NCBI RefSeq assembly: GCF_001653135.1
Contig: NZ_BDDS01000009.1
Span: 119,622-183,621 of the forward strand
Origin: Pseudoalteromonas neustonica
GTDB taxonomy: Bacteria; Pseudomonadota; Gammaproteobacteria; Enterobacterales; Alteromonadaceae
Direction: 5' to 3'
DNA length: 64,000 nt
Positions 46,164 to 54,214 of this stretch are shown piece after piece. Every line of letters starts with the position of its first letter. Position 1 is the stretch's first letter. The notes beneath the pieces were generated by a model that did no database searches, was not told where the DNA came from, and saw only the letters and a program-made list of their open reading frames with translations. The position numbers and the translations under genes are program-made.

Positions 46164-48103
46164 TTAATCAAACCGCGTTTACAGCATTTAAAAATCGTCT
46201 TGGTCCATACTGGGTATTACTGGTGTTTTTTGCTTTATCGCTCTGTATCCTCACACTCGCTCGCTTTAGTCTGAGCATATGGCAAGGCGAAAGAGTTTTT
46301 AGCTCCCACGCGTGGATGTCTATTTTTATAGGTGGTTTACGGGTTGATATCGCGACCTTAAGTTATATTTTAATGCCTGCATTATTACTTATTATTGCCA
46401 GTACTTTATTCTCCAGAGAACATGTTATTCGCGTTATCATTAAATACTATTTAGTATTCATGGCCGCTTTATTAATCTTTTTTGAAGTGATCACACCAAC
46501 CTTTATTAACGAATACGACTTACGTCCAAACCGCTTATTTATTGAGTACCTCATTTACCCTAAAGAAGTCTCAAAAATGATTTTTTCAGGTTATAAAATT
46601 GAAGTATTTATCACTTTACTCGTGTTGGTTTTAGGCGTGAAGCTAGCCACTAAAATTTTTTCAAGTCAATGGCGTAGTCAAAGTAAACTCTCAGCTATAA
46701 CGCATACACTCCTAATTGTAAGCTTATTGTGCTTAACTGTATTAGGTGCACGAAACTCGTTAGGGCACCGCCCACTTAACCCTGCGATGGTCGCATTTTC
46801 CACTGATCATTTATTAAATGACCTGACATTAAACTCACTGTATAGCGTCGCCTTTGCAATTAAACAATTAGGCAATGAAAAATCCAGCCAAGATTACTAC
46901 GGCACAATACCTGAACCAGAGTTACTCAATTTAGTCAGAGCAGCAATGCAAAACGAATCTGCATTATTTAACGATACAACAGCACCAACAAAAACCTTTC
47001 ATAGCGCTAGCAACCAAGGCAAAGCAAAGAATTTGGTGATCATTTTACAAGAAAGTTTAGGTGCACGTTACGTGGGGACATTAGGTGGCTTACCACTGAC
47101 ACCAAATATTGACGCGCTCTATCAACAAGGTTGGGGGTTTGATAATTTGTACGCCACTGGCACTCGTTCCGTCAGAGGCATTGAAGCTGTGATCACCGGC
47201 TTTGTGCCAACCCCTTCACGTGCCGTTGTCAAATTAGATAAATCACAACGAGACTTTTTCACTATCGCTGATTTTCTTGCCAAGCGGGATTACCACACAC
47301 AGTTTATTTACGGCGGTGAAAGTCATTTCGATAATATGCAAAGCTTCTTTTTAGGTAATGGTTTTAAGCAGATTATTGATAGTGATGACTTTGCTAATAT
47401 TGACTTTAATGGCTCGTGGGGTGCCTCAGATGAAGATCTATTTAACCAAGCCGATATAGAATTAAATAAATTGCAGCAACAGAATAAGCCATTTTTTAGT
47501 TTAATTTTTTCAAGCTCAAACCACAGCCCTTATGAATTTCCTGATGGTAAAATCACTTTATACGATAACCAAAAGCAAACTCGCAATAATGCCGCTAAAT
47601 ATGCAGATTACGCATTAGGCACTTTTATTGAAAAGGCAAAAAAATCACGCTACTGGGAAGATACCATCTTTATTGTTATTGCTGATCATGACTCACGTGT
47701 TTCTGGCGCAAGCCTTGTGCCTATCGATCACTTTCGTATTCCTGCTGTTATTTTTGGTAATGGCATTACCGCTAAACGCGACCACCAGCTAGCAAGTCAA
47801 TTAGATATCCCAGTGACACTGTTATCACTTATTGGTGCCAGTGGCGAACACCCAATGATAGGTCATGACCTATCGCAAACAATGCACTCAGATAAACATC
47901 GCGCGATAATGCAGTACGATAAAAACTTTGCTTATATGCAAGGCAATAAAGTCGTCATATTACAACCACAAAAACCAGCTACAACGTACACTTACACACA
48001 AAATAAACTGGTGCCGACTAGCAATGATCCAATAATGGTCAAACAAGCGTTAGCTCACGCTAATTTAGGCAACCTTGCCTACCAAAAAGGTTGGTATCAT
48101 TAA
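46154..48103 (+). CDS. LTA synthase-like membrane sulfatase-fold transferase
   Basis: A 649-residue protein with about five N-terminal membrane helices (residues 15-210) and an extracytoplasmic sulfatase/LTA-synthase domain (about 290-610). LVIILQESLGARYVG supplies the metal-ligand Glu, TRSVRGIEAV near residue 345 the putative nucleophile region, and IVIADHDSRVSG the Asp-His ligands. The start is ATG 46154, overlapping the dgkA stop by ten bases. Gram-negative members transfer phosphoglycerol or phosphoethanolamine groups to envelope glycans. The donor here is not deducible. It is the third gene of the eptA operon. Confidence 0.88.
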   Translation: MGLVNQTAFTAFKNRLGPYWVLLVFFALSLCILTLARFSLSIWQGERVFSSHAWMSIFIGGLRVDIATLSYILMPALLLIIASTLFSREHVIRVIIKYYLVFMAALLIFFEVITPTFINEYDLRPNRLFIEYLIYPKEVSKMIFSGYKIEVFITLLVLVLGVKLATKIFSSQWRSQSKLSAITHTLLIVSLLCLTVLGARNSLGHRPLNPAMVAFSTDHLLNDLTLNSLYSVAFAIKQLGNEKSSQDYYGTIPEPELLNLVRAAMQNESALFNDTTAPTKTFHSASNQGKAKNLVIILQESLGARYVGTLGGLPLTPNIDALYQQGWGFDNLYATGTRSVRGIEAVITGFVPTPSRAVVKLDKSQRDFFTIADFLAKRDYHTQFIYGGESHFDNMQSFFLGNGFKQIIDSDDFANIDFNGSWGASDEDLFNQADIELNKLQQQNKPFFSLIFSSSNHSPYEFPDGKITLYDNQKQTRNNAAKYADYALGTFIEKAKKSRYWEDTIFIVIADHDSRVSGASLVPIDHFRIPAVIFGNGITAKRDHQLASQLDIPVTLLSLIGASGEHPMIGHDLSQTMHSDKHRAIMQYDKNFAYMQGNKVVILQPQKPATTYTYTQNKLVPTSNDPIMVKQALAHANLGNLAYQKGWYH

Positions 48104-48160
48104 TTTAAGCAGCTTGCTACAGTTAAAAGCTAAAGATTATGTTTTATAAAAGCTAACAGC

Positions 48161-48835
48161 ATGAAAATACTAATAATCGAAGATTCAGAGCCGCTAAGGC
48201 GCAGCCTTCTCGTGGGGCTAAACAATTTAGGCTTTACCGTGGATGAAAGCGGCGATGGCTCTGAAGGTTTGAGTATGGCGCTATCAAGTGATTATGACTT
48301 AATCATACTCGATTTAATGCTACCCAGTGTTGATGGTATGAGCATATTACAAGCGCTAAGGAGTACGCCCAGCCAAACACGGGTATTAATTCTCTCAGCA
48401 CGCAGTGAAGCGCACGATAAAATAAATGGCTTAATGAAAGGCGCTGATGATTACCTCACTAAGCCATTCTCGTTTGAAGAGCTGCATGCTCGAGTGCTTG
48501 CGTTGTCACGTAGAGGGCAACTACAAAGCCAACAAAATACATTACGTGTTGGTGACTGCGTATTAGACTTGAGTTTAAAAACGTTTAATTATCAGCAGCA
48601 GTCAGTCAATATCACTCGTAATGAATACAAAATTATCGAGTGTTTATTTAGCGCAAAAGACAGAGTCCTTGGGCTTGAAATGATCAGCGAAGCCGTCGTT
48701 GGGCAATTTGATATGCTCTCAAAAAACGCGCTAGAGGCGCATATTTCAGCCGTTCGTAAAAAAGTGCGTCTATTAGGCGGCGAACTACCAATAAAAAATA
48801 AACGTGGATTTGGCTATGTCGCCTCAGAAAATTAA
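48161..48835 (+). CDS. OmpR-family response regulator
   Basis: A 224-residue regulator: receiver domain 1-115 with acidic pocket IIEDSE, phospho-acceptor Asp51 in IILDLMLP and the Lys in YLTKPFS, then a winged-helix DNA-binding domain with INITRNEYKIIE and NKRGFGYV at the C-terminus. Closest in type to PmrA/QseB/PhoP. It follows the LTA-synthase-like gene by 57 bases and overlaps the kinase gene by 20 bases, as in the pmrCAB operon of E. coli. Confidence 0.92.
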   Translation: MKILIIEDSEPLRRSLLVGLNNLGFTVDESGDGSEGLSMALSSDYDLIILDLMLPSVDGMSILQALRSTPSQTRVLILSARSEAHDKINGLMKGADDYLTKPFSFEELHARVLALSRRGQLQSQQNTLRVGDCVLDLSLKTFNYQQQSVNITRNEYKIIECLFSAKDRVLGLEMISEAVVGQFDMLSKNALEAHISAVRKKVRLLGGELPIKNKRGFGYVASEN

Positions 48836-50249
48836 AATTCATTCAATTAAACGTAAACTCGTAAATAATATCAGTGCGGTTATATCCGTTATTTTAGTCA
48901 CTATTTTTTTAACCGTGGATTTAAGCGTTGATGGCTGGGTTGAAGATCAATTTAATCAATCCCTTTCAAATAAATCGAACTATTTAAAAACATTGGTTGA
49001 GGACGATAACGGCATACTAGAGTTTGATTTTGCAGGTGAGTTTATGTCTGAATACGAACAAGCTAATGCCACAGAGTTTTATCAACTATGGCATGAGCAA
49101 CGTACTTTTGAAAAATCAGATTCATTAGCGTTATACCCATCCGTTGAACTGCCTAATTTAGACATTCCAATCAACGAGTTTAAAATTATTGATTACGTAT
49201 TACCTAATGGTGAAAGCGGTCGCGCCATGATCAGCCATTTTATTGCTCAAAAAGATGACGATCTCCCCCAAGATAATAATCACTTTATGACAATGACATT
49301 AACGATTGCAGCGCCTACCGCCGCTTTAAATAAAGTACTGATTATTATTGATGTGGTGTTTGTACTCACCTGTATTATTGCTGTTTTTGGGGTGCGCTAT
49401 TTAGTCACGCGCATTGTAAGTCGAGGGCTTTATCCGCTAAATAACTTAAATGAACAAATTAAGTTATTGGATATTACCGGTGCATCACAAACAATAAAAA
49501 GTGATTTTCCTGTAGAGGAAATTGAGCCGATACGTAACGAGCTCAATAAATTTATTACCACCAACCAGCAGCTGTATCAAAATGAAAAACGCCTCACAAG
49601 CGATATAGCCCACGAGTTAAAAACACCTATTGCTGAATTAATAAGCTTATCTGAAGTCGCACTGCGTTATCCTAACGATGAACGAATTAGCGCCACTTAT
49701 ACCAGTGATATACTGGCGATTTCGGTGCGAATGAAAGCCATTGTAAATAACTTATTGTTATTACAACGCGCTGGAAGCAGTTCGATAGAGCTAACCAAAG
49801 AAATCATCACTCTGGCTAATTTTATTCAACAAACCTGTAATGAATTAAATTTTAAACACCCAAACATTAAGCAGCGTTTAAATCTTACAGTTGTACCGAC
49901 AGCTCGCGTTGTCGCTGATCGGTTTTGTTTGCATACTATTTTATTAAATTTACTCGATAATGCCTTATTCTATGGCTTAACCACTGATCCTATCAACTTA
50001 CACGTTGAGCAATCACCTGATAATACAACAATCACCTTATGTAATACCTTGGTAACACCTTTAACGGCTCAGCAGCTGGAAGCTATTTTTGATCCCTTGT
50101 ACCAACTTGATAGTTCAAGAACAAATAACCAACGCCATGGCTTAGGATTAGCGATAGTTAAAAGCATTTGTACACTTAATAAATTTACTATCAAAGCAGA
50201 AAATAAACCAGACTCCCGCTTAGCCCTAATTTTAATATTACCCAATTAA
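48816..50249 (+). CDS. Sensor histidine kinase partner
   Basis: A 477-residue kinase with membrane helices near residues 17-37 and 172-195, a periplasmic domain between them, a HAMP-like linker, HisKA with the phospho-acceptor His in SDIAHELKTPIAEL near residue 265, and an HATPase with LLNLLDNALFYG and RHGLGLAIVKSI. The start at 48816 (MSPQK) overlaps the regulator stop by 20 bases. With eptA in the operon it probably senses envelope conditions (cationic peptides, metals, pH), which is inference from PmrB-like context. Confidence 0.92.
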   Translation: MSPQKIKIHSIKRKLVNNISAVISVILVTIFLTVDLSVDGWVEDQFNQSLSNKSNYLKTLVEDDNGILEFDFAGEFMSEYEQANATEFYQLWHEQRTFEKSDSLALYPSVELPNLDIPINEFKIIDYVLPNGESGRAMISHFIAQKDDDLPQDNNHFMTMTLTIAAPTAALNKVLIIIDVVFVLTCIIAVFGVRYLVTRIVSRGLYPLNNLNEQIKLLDITGASQTIKSDFPVEEIEPIRNELNKFITTNQQLYQNEKRLTSDIAHELKTPIAELISLSEVALRYPNDERISATYTSDILAISVRMKAIVNNLLLLQRAGSSSIELTKEIITLANFIQQTCNELNFKHPNIKQRLNLTVVPTARVVADRFCLHTILLNLLDNALFYGLTTDPINLHVEQSPDNTTITLCNTLVTPLTAQQLEAIFDPLYQLDSSRTNNQRHGLGLAIVKSICTLNKFTIKAENKPDSRLALILILPN

Positions 50250-50295
50250 ACATATTGGTTTAAGATGAACGCATACCTAAACAATAAGGACAATT

Positions 50296-51174
50296 ATGAA
50301 TTTTACACAGCGTATTAGCAGCTACTTTATTTTATCTCTTTTACTGTGTGCCAGTTTTGCCAGCCATAGTGAGCCTGGCCTTTGGAAAATAGAAAAAAAC
50401 GGCATTAACTCTTACCTTTTTGGCACCGTGCATGTAGGTGATACCTCCATGAAAGGACTTCCTAAAAAAGTTATCAAAGCAATTGATGCCAGCGAAAAAG
50501 TAATTGTAGAAGTTGATATCAGCGCTATTAGCCCAATCGAAATGCAGCGCCGTTCAATGCCTTTTATGATGCTTAAAAATGGTAAAACACTACAGTCAGA
50601 GCTCTCTGAACATAACTACAAAAAGCTCAAAGAATACTTCGCCAAAAAGTCGATTGATATTGCAATGTTTAACAACTTAGCACCGTGGGCCGTTATGGTC
50701 ACTATGATGCAAATTGAATTTCAAAATGCTGGATTCTCAGATCAAAATGGCATTGACAAGCAAGTACTTGCTTACTCCAAAAACAATGGCATTAGTATTG
50801 GTGAGCTAGAAACCCTTGAGTATCAGATGGAAATGTTTAATCATATGTCTTTATTAAGCAATGAAATGATTGAAGAAACATTTGAGCAACTCGCTGATGT
50901 TGAAACTTACTTTATTACCCTAGTAAATGCGTGGAAAAACGGCGATATGGCGACGTTAACCAAGTATTACAATGAAAGCTTTGATGACAGCAGCTACGGC
51001 GAAATCAGTGAACAGGTCATGCTCATTGAGCGTAACAACAACTGGGTGAAGGAACTCACTCCTCGCATTGGTAAAGAAAAGCTATTCATTGCAGTCGGCG
51101 CACTGCATTTACCAGAGCAACACGGTTTATTAAAGCAATTTAAAGATCACGGTTTTACCGTCACTCGACTGTAA
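50296..51174 (+). CDS. TraB/GumN family protein
   Basis: A 292-residue protein with a signal peptide (1-25) and a TraB/GumN-fold domain with the paired motifs INSYLFGTVHVGD near residue 40 and FIAVGALHLPEQHGLL near residue 268. These proteins (TIKI-like) are probable metalloproteases and their bacterial roles are unclear. AAGGA precedes the ATG. Its last 73 coding bases and the bases after the stop recur exactly at 51909-51989, and the first copy lacks the terminator that follows the second. Confidence 0.88.
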   Translation: MNFTQRISSYFILSLLLCASFASHSEPGLWKIEKNGINSYLFGTVHVGDTSMKGLPKKVIKAIDASEKVIVEVDISAISPIEMQRRSMPFMMLKNGKTLQSELSEHNYKKLKEYFAKKSIDIAMFNNLAPWAVMVTMMQIEFQNAGFSDQNGIDKQVLAYSKNNGISIGELETLEYQMEMFNHMSLLSNEMIEETFEQLADVETYFITLVNAWKNGDMATLTKYYNESFDDSSYGEISEQVMLIERNNNWVKELTPRIGKEKLFIAVGALHLPEQHGLLKQFKDHGFTVTRL

Positions 51175-51178
51175 GCAA

Positions 51179-51217
51179 CCACCATTAAAACCACCATTAA
51201 AACCACCATTAAAACCA
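51179..51217. repeat. Three tandem copies of a 12-bp unit
   Basis: CCACCATTAAAA is repeated three times (51179-51190, 51191-51202, 51203-51214) plus a partial CCA, directly after the TraB/GumN stop. Confidence 0.92.
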
Positions 51218-51237
51218 GCTGGTTATTAAGGATAACG

Positions 51238-51435
51238 ATGAAACGTTTTAAATTCACAATTTCATACTTTGTATTAGCCTTACTTTTAAGCGCTGTTTAC
51301 TATTACCAAGAAGGCAGCTTCAACCTAAGTGGAACATTAATTTTCGCCTCTATTATTCTTGTTATGGAAGTAAGCGTTTATTTTACGATCAAACTTTATA
51401 AAAAATATAAAAAGCCCTTAATAGCAAAAGCCTAA
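51238..51435 (+). CDS. Small hydrophobic protein, two predicted membrane helices
   Basis: A 65-residue protein with hydrophobic stretches at about 8-22 and 31-52 and a basic C-terminus (LYKKYKKPLIAKA). AAGGA precedes the ATG by eight bases. I do not recognise the family. It lies inside the segment bracketed by the 81-bp duplicated TraB/GumN end, so it is probably part of an insertion or duplication and may be dispensable. Confidence 0.6.
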   Translation: MKRFKFTISYFVLALLLSAVYYYQEGSFNLSGTLIFASIILVMEVSVYFTIKLYKKYKKPLIAKA

Positions 51436-51908
51436 CACTATAAGTGGTACTTAATATTTGTCCTTTTAACTTTTACATGGTGATTTACATAAATTACCAT
51501 GTCAGCGCCTATTATTATATTTAGAGCTGTAACACAGCTGATCCTCTCGTCAAGCCCCAAACATAGTTTGTTTATATTATAAATACGATATTTAAGATAG
51601 ATGTCATCTTAGTATTATTTGGGCTAAAAATTATCTCTTTTTATCACTACTCGCTCATCGTTCATTAAATGAGTAAATATCATTGAAAACCCTAAATTAC
51701 ATGCATGAAAATCACTGCATGATTGCATCTTTAATTTTTTAATGAGTAGTTCAAGTTCTATGCGATTCGCTCGCTGCTTTCTGTTTAGACTTTCACAGTA
51801 ACTTCTTGTGAAGCTATTTGTTTTTCATACTAATTAAAAACCAGTAAAAATATGAAAAATACAACCTTTAGGGTGGATGTCTTCTGAATAAGTATTCTGA
51901 GTATTAGT

Positions 51909-51989
51909 ACTGCATTTACCAGAGCAACACGGTTTATTAAAGCAATTTAAAGATCACGGTTTTACCGTCACTCGACTGTAAGCAACCAC
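51909..51989 (+). repeat. Exact 81-bp copy of the TraB/GumN gene end
   Basis: Identical to 51102-51182, including the stop codon and the following TAAGCAACCAC. Outside this block the two copies diverge at once, and only this one is followed by a terminator-like hairpin. The copy itself is not a gene. Confidence 0.95.
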
Positions 51990-52004
51990 GGATAAACAAT
52001 CCAG

Positions 52005-52030
52005 CCGCTTGGTTATTAATAGCCAAGCGG
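52005..52030. terminator. Stem-loop after the duplicated gene end
   Basis: CCGCTTGGTTATT and AATAGCCAAGCGG form a 13-bp stem with one G-T pair and no loop to speak of, then GCTGCTTTAAC. T run is weak. Probably the original terminator of the TraB/GumN gene. Confidence 0.6.
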
Positions 52031-52062
52031 GCTGCTTTAACTTCAATACCGATTTGATTACA

Positions 52063-52145
52063 CATTTAAACATTTAAACATTTAAACATTTAAACATTTA
52101 AACATTTAAACATTTAAACATTTAAACATTTAAACATTTAAACAT
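52063..52145. repeat. Ten tandem copies of an 8-bp repeat
   Basis: CATTTAAA is repeated ten times (52063-52142) plus CAT. Eight is not a multiple of three, but no ORF spans it. Perfect identity suggests a recent, slippage-prone array. Confidence 0.95.
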
Positions 52146-52187
52146 ACCAATAATAAGCGCTAAATTACCCTCACTTACTTCTCATTA

Positions 52188-52256
52188 TTTCCTCTTTGCG
52201 CAAAAAAATTAAGCGAATTATTTTCAAAAAGATTAATAGGCGCTGCGCTTTAGAGG
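52188..52256. repeat. 69-bp direct repeat, copy 1
   Basis: From TTTCCTCTTTGCGC to GGCGCTGCGCTTTAGAGG. Nearly identical to 52380-52448 with only a few substitutions and a compensating indel. The REP-like hairpin lies between the copies. Confidence 0.85.
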
Positions 52257-52302
52257 TAAAACCTAAGTTAGTATGTTAGGTAACTAAAACTCAGGGATTG
52301 GC

Positions 52303-52366
52303 GTAGGTCGTGCTTTAGCGCGTAAAATACAATAACTAAAAACTGTCGCCATAAATGACGACCTAC
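52303..52366. repeat. REP-like 64-bp palindromic element
   Basis: Ends GTAGGTCGT and ACGACCTAC are perfect inverted repeats. Beyond them GCTTTAGCGCG and CGCCATAAATG are imperfectly complementary. Compact palindromic elements of this kind are usually REP/BIME or small MITEs. It is bracketed by the 69-bp direct repeats. Confidence 0.72.
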
Positions 52367-52379
52367 CGGATGAGCATTC

Positions 52380-52448
52380 TTTCCTCTTTATGCAAAAAAA
52401 TTTAAGCAATTATTTTCAAAAAGATTAATAGGCGCTGCGCTTTAGAGG
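52380..52448. repeat. 69-bp direct repeat, copy 2
   Basis: From TTTCCTCTTTATGC to GGCGCTGCGCTTTAGAGG, the partner of 52188-52256. Together they flank the REP-like element, as expected from a duplication or a recombination scar. Confidence 0.85.
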
Positions 52449-52560
52449 AAGTGAACGAATTTGTTTATTGATTTAGAATTGACCATCATTGTATAAAGCG
52501 GCCAAAAAGACTACTAGCGCCTATCGACTGGTTAAGGCTTATATCTATTAGGCATTCTGA

Positions 52561-53055
52561 CTAGTATAAACCTCTCAATTCGTAGCCTAATTGTTCATGC
52601 AACTTTTCATAAATATCTGAATAAGCAACATAATGTGTTTCAGCCTCGCATTCATTTTTAGACCTATTACACTTGGTTGCTGCTGTTTGTAGTTCATCTA
52701 ATTTATTGCGTAGTTTGTCGTTTGATACACGCTGAATTAAAATTGATGTTTTTGAATTCAACTTAAATAATTGTTCATCTAAATTTTCAGGAATATGCTC
52801 TTTCCATTCACAAGTTAAGTCGTGAATGTTCATTTTTGATCGATATGAGCGAGAACAGATGAGAATATATTTTCGAATTTCAATTTATAATTCAAGTAAC
52901 GTTTCTCTTTGGAATACTCTTGCACGTTCTTCTCGATCTTGAATTTTGGTGTTTCTTGAAGTTTTATATGTAATCTAATTTGTCATCGCGGTAGTAGCAA
53001 TACTTGCTGTAACCCCTACAAGCGTACCAGCAAACCCCCAAGTCATTGCATCCAT
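52561..53055 (-). pseudogene. Membrane-anchored coiled protein gene broken by two in-frame stops
   Basis: One continuous frame from ATG 53055 to TAG/TAA at 52561 would encode 164 residues, but TAG at 52975-52977 and TAA at 52885-52887 interrupt it. The parts fit one protein: an N-terminal hydrophobic helix (MDAMTWGFAGTLVGVTASI), a charged stretch (SRNTKIQDREERARVFQRE), then a helical C-terminal part (the 90-residue frame from 52833, starting MNIHDLTCEWKEH). CAA or CAG to TAA, and a Trp or Gln to TAG, would explain both stops. Function unknown. An annotated 90-aa gene here would be only the tail of this pseudogene. Confidence 0.75.
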
Positions 53056-53259
53056 AGTAGCCCCAATGTGATATATCTAACAATTCAATCAAAGAGTACC
53101 TTCCTCTTTTAGACAAAAGGCGCGTACCCTTATATACATTACTCATTAATAACAAATTATGTAACTGTTTACTATCCATATACTTTAAGCCAGTTTATTT
53201 TTATTGATTGAGAAGTAAGTGGCTTTTCCTAATGCCTAGCATCTAGAACCTTTTCTTTG

Positions 53260-53430
53260 CTAGTAAAATAATAGAGTTGCTGTAATTGCGGATTTTCCGG
53301 CGCCATTACCACCTAATAATACCCAATGTTCACCACTGTTTACTTGCCAGCTTATATCTTTAAGCAGGTAACCATCTCGCTCTTCAGCGCCTAACCGAGC
53401 TGTAATATTTTGCAGTTGAATTGATTGCAC
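53260..53430 (-). pseudogene. Truncated ABC-transporter ATPase (ModF/PhrA-like)
   Basis: A GTG start at 53430 with AGAGGA eight bases upstream opens a 56-codon frame that contains a Walker A motif (GGNGAGKS) preceded by LKDISWQVNSGEHWVLL, the normal beginning of an ABC ATPase of the ModF (PhrA) type. The frame then stops at TAG 53260-53262, a few residues after the P-loop. Walker B, signature and switch regions are absent. It is the 5' remnant of a gene whose remainder was deleted. Confidence 0.75.
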
Positions 53431-53563
53431 TAAACGATCCTCTACGTTATTTAACCTGAAAATACATGACTTTGATAAAGATAACTACTGATGGTAAAAA
53501 TTAATTTAAACCTTTTTAAACCTTTTTAAACGTCACTGCGTCTAACTTATAAACCAACTAATA

Positions 53564-54193
53564 ATGAGCAATACTATGAACAATTTTTTACTTTTCACAG
53601 CCGCCAGCGCACTACTAACAACCAGCGTTTTTGCTCATGCTGAGCCACATATTGAGCAAACATTTAATATTTCAGGGCAACAGCAGTTGGATATTAATGT
53701 CCCTGTTGGCAGTTTAGAACTGACGACTCACCAAGGCTCTAATGTTAAAGTATCGATAGAGTTTAAAGCTAAAAACAATAACGGATTCAAATCTGAGATT
53801 GATCTTGAAAGTATCACGTTAGATCATCAACAAAACGCCAATAAATTAAGCCTAAATGTAGATAATGACGACATCCAACAAAAGTGGGTTGTTAGTTTAC
53901 CAACGAGCATGGCTATTGATTTAGAGCTTGGCGTGGGCGATATTGAAGTCAATGATTTTGCTAACTCAGCCGATATTGACGTGGGTGTTGGTGCGGTGCG
54001 TATTCGCAGCGAACTTGATGATTACAAACGTATTGAACTTAATAGTGGTGTGGGCGACACGCGTGTATCTGGCATGAAAAACGATGCTCAGCATACGCGT
54101 AAAATGGTGAGTTCTGAAACGCTATACCGTGGTAATGGTCAATATTCTATTAATGTTGAAGTGGGCGTAGGTGATATTAAAATCACTCGCTAA
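53564..54193 (+). CDS. DUF4097-like periplasmic protein
   Basis: A 209-residue protein with a signal peptide (about residues 1-27, ending FAHAEP) and a beta-rich domain with recurring segments such as LELGVGDIEV, DVGVGAVRI, NSGVGDTRV and VEVGVGDIKI, the right-handed beta-helix pattern of DUF4097/adhesin-like families. An in-frame Met at 53576 is an alternative start. Role unknown, possibly envelope. Its terminator overlaps the tail of the convergent hybrid kinase. Confidence 0.82.
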   Translation: MSNTMNNFLLFTAASALLTTSVFAHAEPHIEQTFNISGQQQLDINVPVGSLELTTHQGSNVKVSIEFKAKNNNGFKSEIDLESITLDHQQNANKLSLNVDNDDIQQKWVVSLPTSMAIDLELGVGDIEVNDFANSADIDVGVGAVRIRSELDDYKRIELNSGVGDTRVSGMKNDAQHTRKMVSSETLYRGNGQYSINVEVGVGDIKITR

Positions 54194-54214
54194 CCTTGTC
54201 AGCAAATAAATAGT

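Larger units (their letters stand above)
51436..52560. other. 1.1-kb intergenic region rich in repeats and fragments
   Basis: Holds the duplicated TraB/GumN tail, a stem-loop, an 8-bp tandem repeat array, a 64-bp REP-like element and a pair of 69-bp direct repeats (entered separately). On the minus strand 51624-51824 a 66-codon frame is open with a protein-like composition (…RANRIELELLIKKLK…) but no proper start, possibly a gene remnant. Nothing else is recognised. Confidence 0.5.

Noticed and set aside
52063..52145. CRISPR-like array
   Set aside because: The 8-bp units are contiguous with no spacers.
52964..53179. 71-residue minus-strand frame over the pseudogene start
   Set aside because: It overlaps the start of the broken membrane-protein frame in another phase, has a biased Tyr/Cys composition near its end and no Shine-Dalgarno.
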